A DNA stretch of 64,000 bases from the NCBI RefSeq assembly GCF_004348315.1, contig NZ_SMKC01000005.1, forward strand, positions 1 through 64,000, in the 5' to 3' direction. This stretch comes from Streptomyces sp. 8K308 (GTDB lineage: Bacteria; Actinomycetota; Actinomycetes; Streptomycetales; Streptomycetaceae). Under the pieces are notes generated by a model. It worked only from the letters and a program-made list of their open reading frames with translations. It did no database searches and was not told the DNA's origin. This document shows, piece after piece, positions 59,752-64,000 of this stretch. Position 1 is the first letter of the stretch; each line of letters starts with the position of its first letter. The translations under genes were made by a program, and so were the position numbers.

Positions 59752-60986
59752 GAGGAGGCGAGCTTCTGGTCCAGCGCCCGGGCCACCTCGCGCGGCGAGA
59801 TCTCCCCCTGCACCATGCGCTGGATCTGCGCCACCGCCTCGACGTTGAGCACGTCCTCCGCGCGCTGCCAGGCGATCTGCGGCAGGTAGAGGTTGCCGGC
59901 CCGGACATCCTCGATGATCGGGTCGAGCGCCTCGTCCAACGGCGGGTCGAAGTCGCTGGTGACCGTGATCGAGCCCTCCGCCTCCTGCAACACCGCGATC
60001 CCCTCCGGAGACGCCAGGTACGACAGGAACGTCTTCGCGGCCTCGATGTTCTCGGACTCGGGATTGATCGCGTAGCCGGGGTTCGCCGCGCCCGCCAGAT
60101 ACGGCTCACCGCCCTCCACCCCCGGAATCGGCGCCATCCGGAAGTTCAGATCCGGCGCCGCCTCCCGCAACCCGGGCACGTTCCACGGCCCGGCGATCAT
60201 CATCGCCACCCGGCCGTTGGCGAACTCCGCTTGCACCTGATCACCGGTGAGACCGACGGTGTCCCGCGTCACCAGACCCTCGTCATACAGCCGGTAGTAC
60301 TGCTCGAGCAGCGGCGTCCAGTGCTCCTCGAACGTCGCGTCCCCGGCGAAGATCTCGTCGTCCATCGTGTGGCCGATGGAAGCGTCATAGGCGCCGAGGA
60401 ACGCCGCGAGCACCGTGGGCATCCCGTCCACGGCCTCCAGATACGGCGTGATGCCGGCGTCCTGGAGTTCGGCGCACAGGTCGAGGAACTCCTCCCACGT
60501 CTCCGGCGGCGCCTCCGCGCCGACCTCGGCGAGCAGATCCTCGTTGTACAGGATGCCCCCACCCCAGGAACCAAGCGACAGTCCGTAGACCGCGCCGTCC
60601 GCCCCATAGGTCTGCTGGTTGAACTCCGGCACGTTCGCCAGGAAGTCCTCACCCGCCAGGTCCAACACGTGACCACCCTCGATGAGGTTGGTCTTGTTCT
60701 CCGCGGCGATCAGGAACACATCAGGAGCCGTCCCCGACAACACCCGGGTCTGCAACGCCTGGATGTACTCCGCGACCGGCGGCGAGTACGACGCCTCCAC
60801 GTCAATGTCCGGGTGGGCCGCCTCAAACGCCTCCAGCACCGGCGTCATCGTCTCCTCCCCGTTCCAGGACAGCAGCGACAACGTGACACCGCCATCGGAG
60901 CCACTGCCACCGCCACCACAGCCGGAAACGGCCCATGCGGTGGCCATGGCGAGCGCGGCGGCCAGGTACTTCGAGCGTCTCGACAC
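59748..60986 (-). CDS. Sugar-binding lipoprotein (ABC transporter)
   Basis: A 412-residue extracellular solute-binding protein. The signal peptide SRRSKYLAAALAMATAWAVS ends in the lipobox VSGC, followed by a Gly/Ser linker. LSLLSWNGEETMTPVLEAFE, ISAENKT-like residues and GPWNVPGLREAAPDLNFRMA are the family pattern. GTG 60986 has AAGGAG upstream at eight bases. It is first of the four-gene operon. A leader of about 450 nt separates it from the promoter at 61446-61474, where a LacI-type dyad lies. Confidence 0.92.
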   Translation of the reverse strand: MSRRSKYLAAALAMATAWAVSGCGGGGSGSDGGVTLSLLSWNGEETMTPVLEAFEAAHPDIDVEASYSPPVAEYIQALQTRVLSGTAPDVFLIAAENKTNLIEGGHVLDLAGEDFLANVPEFNQQTYGADGAVYGLSLGSWGGGILYNEDLLAEVGAEAPPETWEEFLDLCAELQDAGITPYLEAVDGMPTVLAAFLGAYDASIGHTMDDEIFAGDATFEEHWTPLLEQYYRLYDEGLVTRDTVGLTGDQVQAEFANGRVAMMIAGPWNVPGLREAAPDLNFRMAPIPGVEGGEPYLAGAANPGYAINPESENIEAAKTFLSYLASPEGIAVLQEAEGSITVTSDFDPPLDEALDPIIEDVRAGNLYLPQIAWQRAEDVLNVEAVAQIQRMVQGEISPREVARALDQKLASS

Positions 60987-61415
60987 TGGGACCACTCCTT
61001 CGGTCAGGGAGGTGTTGGGGGGGTCGGCGGAACGAGGGGACGACCGGTCGACGGGGCGCGGTGGCCGGAGGATCGGCGACGACCGGCGGGCCGTGATCAA
61101 CGACTGGGCGGGAGCGCGCGGGGCCGGCCGGCGCCGCGAGGTTGCGGGTGCCACGAGACGCGCGGCGCCTCGGGGCCGGCGACCGCCCGGAGGCGGGGCT
61201 TCCGGTGCTCCGGCGGCGTCCGCCGCCGACCGGCGACGGCCGCGTGCCCCAACCGGTTCTCGGCCCACCGCACCGGTGGCCACCCGCGCGAACCGGCGGC
61301 GGGAGCGCGACCTCCTGGCCCCAGGGGCATGCCATGGCGCGAACCCGGTCTGAGCAGCGCCAACGCGCATGACGAGGGTCCGGCCAACCGCTCACGTCGC
61401 ATGTGACCCCCTCTC
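60987..61415. other. Long leader of the ABC operon without a supported gene
   Basis: This stretch is transcribed toward the binding-protein gene if the promoter at 61446-61474 is right. An ATG at 61402 with GAGGGGG close upstream opens a 101-codon Arg/Pro/Gly-rich minus-strand frame that ends at 61097. It looks like non-protein sequence. No riboswitch motif is recognised. The length invites a check for a regulatory RNA or a remnant gene. Confidence 0.4.
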
Positions 61416-61474
61416 GTTTATCGTTAAACACGACGGGCTGCGCAGAAGTTTGCACCGGCCTCCGACGAAGTCAA
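61416..61474 (-). promoter_or_regulatory. Promoter and LacI-type operator of the ABC/GH43-like operon
   Basis: The minus strand has TTGACT (61469-61474), a 17-bp spacer and AAACTT (61446-61451). The perfect dyad GTTTA-TCGT-TAAAC (61416-61429) then falls about 16-30 bases past the -10, at the expected start of the transcript. AT-rich dyads of this kind are typical LacI-family operators of sugar operons. No lacI gene lies in the window. Confidence 0.5.
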
Positions 61475-61710
61475 GGGGTTGCGTTCGAATCTGTTGATTC
61501 GTGACGTAGTGTGCCGGCACTCACCGCGCGGCCAGCGCCCCGCGACGGAAGCCGCGCGAATATTCGTGACCGCGAACGCACCGGGCCGGCGCCCCCACTC
61601 CGAGAGGCGACGCCTGCCCGGACGCCCTGGCGATCCGACCCAATTGGCATGCTCGCGGCCCTTTCCTACGTTCCGAGCGAGCAGTTACATCGATACAAAG
61701 GGGCCACCCC

Positions 61711-63159
61711 ATGCGCGTTGGACCCGGCACGGCCGGCCGTGCGGCGCTCTTCGCCGCCCTGCTGGCCCTCCTGCTCGGCTTCGTCGCCGCCCCGCCGCAC
61801 GCCACGGCGAGCGCGGCGTCCGCCGCCTCCAACACCGCCTCACGATCCGCTCAACCCCGGCCCTTACCCCCGTTTCTGACGTGTTGACGGGGGAGCTACC
61901 ACCTGACGACGACGCAGGGGAACAGCATCCGGATGTGGCGCTCGCCCTCGCTCGGCACGCTGCTCGCCGCCGAGCCGGTGACGGTGTGGACGGACACCGA
62001 CCCCTCGCGCAACCGGAACATCTGGGCGCCGGAGTTCCACCGCTTCGGCGACCGCTGGTACCTCCACTACACGGCCGACGACGGCGTCGACGAGCACCAC
62101 CGGCTGTACGTCCTGGAGTCGGAGGGCGACGACCCGCTCGGCCCGTACCACTTCAGGGCCCGGCTCGCCCCGCCCAACCACGCCTCCGACAACGGCGACC
62201 CCAGCGTCTTCGTCCACGGCGGCCGGCTCGACCTCGCCTACGCCGGCATCAACCAGTACCAGCACAACGGGCTCAACATCACGCCGATGTCCAATCCCCA
62301 CACGGTGTTCGGCGACGCGGTCGCCCTTGACGCCGACGGCGGTTGCCCGGAGGTCCGCGAGGGGCCCGAGTTCCTGAACCGCAACGGCAGGATCTGGATG
62401 ACGTACTCCACCTGCGACACCGGCAAGCCGGACTACCAGGTCTGGATGATGTCGCTGCCCAACGGCGCCGACCCGCTCAGGTCCCGGAACTGGACCCAGC
62501 ACGCCGGGCCGGTGTTCTCCCGCGCCGACGACCGCGGGGTCTTCGGGCCCGGCCACCACTCGTTCTTCCGCTCGCCGGACGGCACCGAGGACTGGATCGT
62601 CTACCACGCGAAGACGACCACCACCTTCACCTACACGAACCGCACCACCCGGGCCCAGCGGATCTCGTGGAACGCCGACGGCAGCCCCGACCTCGGCCGC
62701 CCGCTCGCCCTGGGCGCGACGCAGGACCTGCCCTCCGGGGACCCCGGCTCCGGCACCTACTGGATCAACGACGACGGTCGCGCGAGCGGGGACGGCGGCG
62801 TGGCCTACACGGGTGCCTGGAACTCGGGCACCGGCTGCGCCACCCAGTGCTTCTGGGGCGACGACCACTGGAGCGACCGGGCGGGGAACACCGCCTCGTT
62901 CACCTTCACGGGAACCCGCATCGCCCTGCTGTCCGTCCGCGACACCGGCAACGGCATCGCCGCCGTCAGCATCGACGGCGGTCCGGAACAGCGCGTCGAC
63001 TTCCACGGCGCGATCCGCGTCGGCGAGACCCTCCAGTACCTCAGCCCCCGGCTCCCGTAGGCCGCCACACGCTGCGCGTGCGCGTCACCGGGGAACGCAA
63101 CGCCCAGTCGCAGCCCCTCGTTCGTGAGCGTGGACCGGGCCGAGGGCTACACCCGGTGA
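61711..63159 (+). pseudogene. Secreted GH43-type glycosidase, frameshifted at both ends
   Basis: ATG 61711 starts a signal peptide (RVGPGTAGRAALFAALLALL, end ASAASAA). It then stops at 61887 after a frameshift. The catalytic domain resumes near 61900: YHLTTTQGNSIRMWRSPSLG, TDPSRNRNIWAPEFHRFGD, DNGDPSVFVHGGRLDLAYAG and VREGPEFLNRNGRIWMTYST. This frame stops at 63060, whereas a later frame continues with GRHTLRVRVTGERNAQS, and the likely original end is TGA 63157-63159. The propeller entrance with the first catalytic Asp (G-PDP-type) is degenerate. Two or more lesions make it inactive as read. It faces the intact transporter operon. Confidence 0.7.
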
Positions 63160-63220
63160 CCGTTCGCTGCGGCAACGGCTCGTTCGCCGACGACGGTGCC
63201 CCGGCCACCGCCTCACACCG

Positions 63221-63961
63221 TCAGCCGCGTTCGGCTGCCACGATCATGAAGTTGGGGAGGTGGACGTAGCTCTCGATGCCGGGGGTGGTGGCCCGCGCCT
63301 CCCGTGCGACGGCGGGGTCGAGCCCCGGCTCGGCGAGTTCGCGGAGTCGGCAGCCGAGGGCCGCGAGTTCGTTGAGGTAGGCGGAGATCGGGCGGTGGAA
63401 GTCGGAGGCGTGGGCCAGGGCGATCTCGTACTCCTCCAGATACCTGTCGAGGCGGTACGCGCCGTGCCTGCGCCAGGTGGACAGCAGTTGTTCGAAGGCC
63501 GGGTGGTTGACGGAGAGGACGAACAGCCCGCCCGGCCGCAGGGCGCGCACGCAGGCGCGCATCGCCGGCTTCCAGTCGGGGATGACCTGCAGCACCATGC
63601 TGCAGACGACGGCGTCGAACGGTGCGCCGAGGTCAGGCAGCCGGGTGAGGTCGGCCTTGACGTACTCGATGCCCTGGCCCAGGGCGCGCTCCTGCTCCAG
63701 GGCGTAGGTGAACATGCCGTCGGTGGGTTCGACGCCGACGACGCGGGCATGGCGGTCGGCCAGCATGCGGCTGAGGTAGCCATGCCCGCATCCGGCGTCC
63801 AGGACGCGGCGCCCGCGCACGTCGCCGAGCATCCGCAGCAGTACCGGGTTGACGAGGTGGCGCTTGGCGAAGTCGCCGTCGGGCTCCATCGCCTCCATCG
63901 CCTCGCGGGGAAGGGTGTTCCACCGTCGGATCGCGGCGTCGTTCGTCGATGGGGTGGTCAC
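63221..63961 (-). CDS. SAM-dependent methyltransferase (class I)
   Basis: A 246-residue methyltransferase with motif I RVLDAGCGHGYLSRMLADR, motif II VVGVEPTDGMF, YVKADLTRLP, and LRPGGLFVLSVNHPAFEQLL as motif III. HP after SVN and the later LAELA helix are typical of UbiE/biotin-type small-molecule methyltransferases. The acceptor is unknown. GTG 63961 starts close to the window end; no strong ribosome site is visible. Confidence 0.88.
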   Translation of the reverse strand: MTTPSTNDAAIRRWNTLPREAMEAMEPDGDFAKRHLVNPVLLRMLGDVRGRRVLDAGCGHGYLSRMLADRHARVVGVEPTDGMFTYALEQERALGQGIEYVKADLTRLPDLGAPFDAVVCSMVLQVIPDWKPAMRACVRALRPGGLFVLSVNHPAFEQLLSTWRRHGAYRLDRYLEEYEIALAHASDFHRPISAYLNELAALGCRLRELAEPGLDPAVAREARATTPGIESYVHLPNFMIVAAERG

Positions 63962-64000
63962 CGGGGCAGCGTAGTGCGGGCGGCGGTGGGTGCGGGGCGC

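Noticed and set aside
57950-60109. Minus-strand open frame of 719 codons
   Set aside because: Only the last 275 codons are a permease; the rest are shadow frames over two other operon genes.
61097-61402. 101-codon minus-strand frame with a good ribosome site
   Set aside because: Composition (Arg/Pro/Gly) and lack of motifs do not support a protein; mentioned as an unexplained leader only.
1-64000. tRNA, rRNA, CRISPR array or phage module
   Set aside because: No cloverleaf with CCA-end pattern, no repeat-spacer series and no capsid, portal or integrase motifs were seen in reading.

Overview
The window is high-GC actinobacterial DNA, most likely Streptomyces or a close relative. Evidence for this: GTG and TTG starts with GGAGG-type ribosome sites, carbohydrate ABC systems that carry no ATPase gene, a Tat- and Sec-rich secretome (GH19 chitinase, streptogrisin-like protease), a DasR-type box ahead of the chitinase, rare TTA codons in selected genes, and a ROK regulator divergent from a sugar operon. 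It looks like an accessory chromosome-arm region: small intact operons alternate with long stretches of broken genes. No rRNA, tRNA, CRISPR array or phage module was seen.

Region by region. 1-2640: truncated IS5-like transposase, broken phosphotransferase, DUF3626 gene, truncated acetyltransferase and a HAD-hydrolase tail. 2720-7668: compact divergent cluster of tryptophan 2,3-dioxygenase, AurF-type diiron oxygenase, ACC-synthase-like PLP enzyme and an SDR lacking the catalytic Tyr, facing a kynurenine-formamidase-like hydrolase across an operator pair; this is the best candidate for an undescribed pathway. 7700-14803: carbohydrate ABC transporter (minus) facing ROK regulator, SDR and D-galactonate dehydratase (plus). 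14804-28900: a decay zone with pseudogenes of a SpoIIE phosphatase, SnoaL protein, allene-oxide-cyclase-like protein, epoxide hydrolase, SDR, two alpha/beta hydrolases and an MMPL transporter. The intact genes there are an FMN reductase, an SDR/TetR pair with three identical operators, an AGCS amino-acid symporter and NhaA. 28883-35464: DJ-1/PfpI gene, IS110 transposase, GlxA-type regulator, ferric-reductase-like membrane protein, arginase-fold protein and a multiply frameshifted membrane protein.

35619-41072: BtrH-like protein, then the operon MfnB-like furan synthase / aldehyde dehydrogenase / alcohol dehydrogenase, with a convergent methyltransferase. 41329-42415: GH19 chitinase with dre box, promoter and terminator. 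42791-47300: erythromycin-esterase and TetR remnants, an intact XRE-PPOX plus nicotinate phosphoribosyltransferase pair, then alpha-amylase, permease and amidohydrolase debris. 47488-56967: protease, MFS transporter, PHP-type phosphoesterase, AraC/SDR divergent pair, EF-hand protein, NAD(P)-binding protein, phosphotransferase, LysR regulator and a small Cys-motif protein. 57030-63159: ABC transporter plus GH43-like operon (minus), facing a GH43 pseudogene across a LacI-type operator. 63221-63961: a methyltransferase.

How the genes work together. The 2.7-7.7 kb enzymes could convert tryptophan to kynurenine and then to an N-oxygenated, deaminated or reduced derivative. The 8-15 kb genes import a sugar and route galactonate to the 2-keto-3-deoxy acid. 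The 36.8-40.1 kb operon could make a hydroxymethyl-furan carboxylate-type small molecule. The 57-61 kb operon imports and trims an oligosaccharide. Many local lesions are single-base, so both real gene decay and sequencing error have to be kept in mind.
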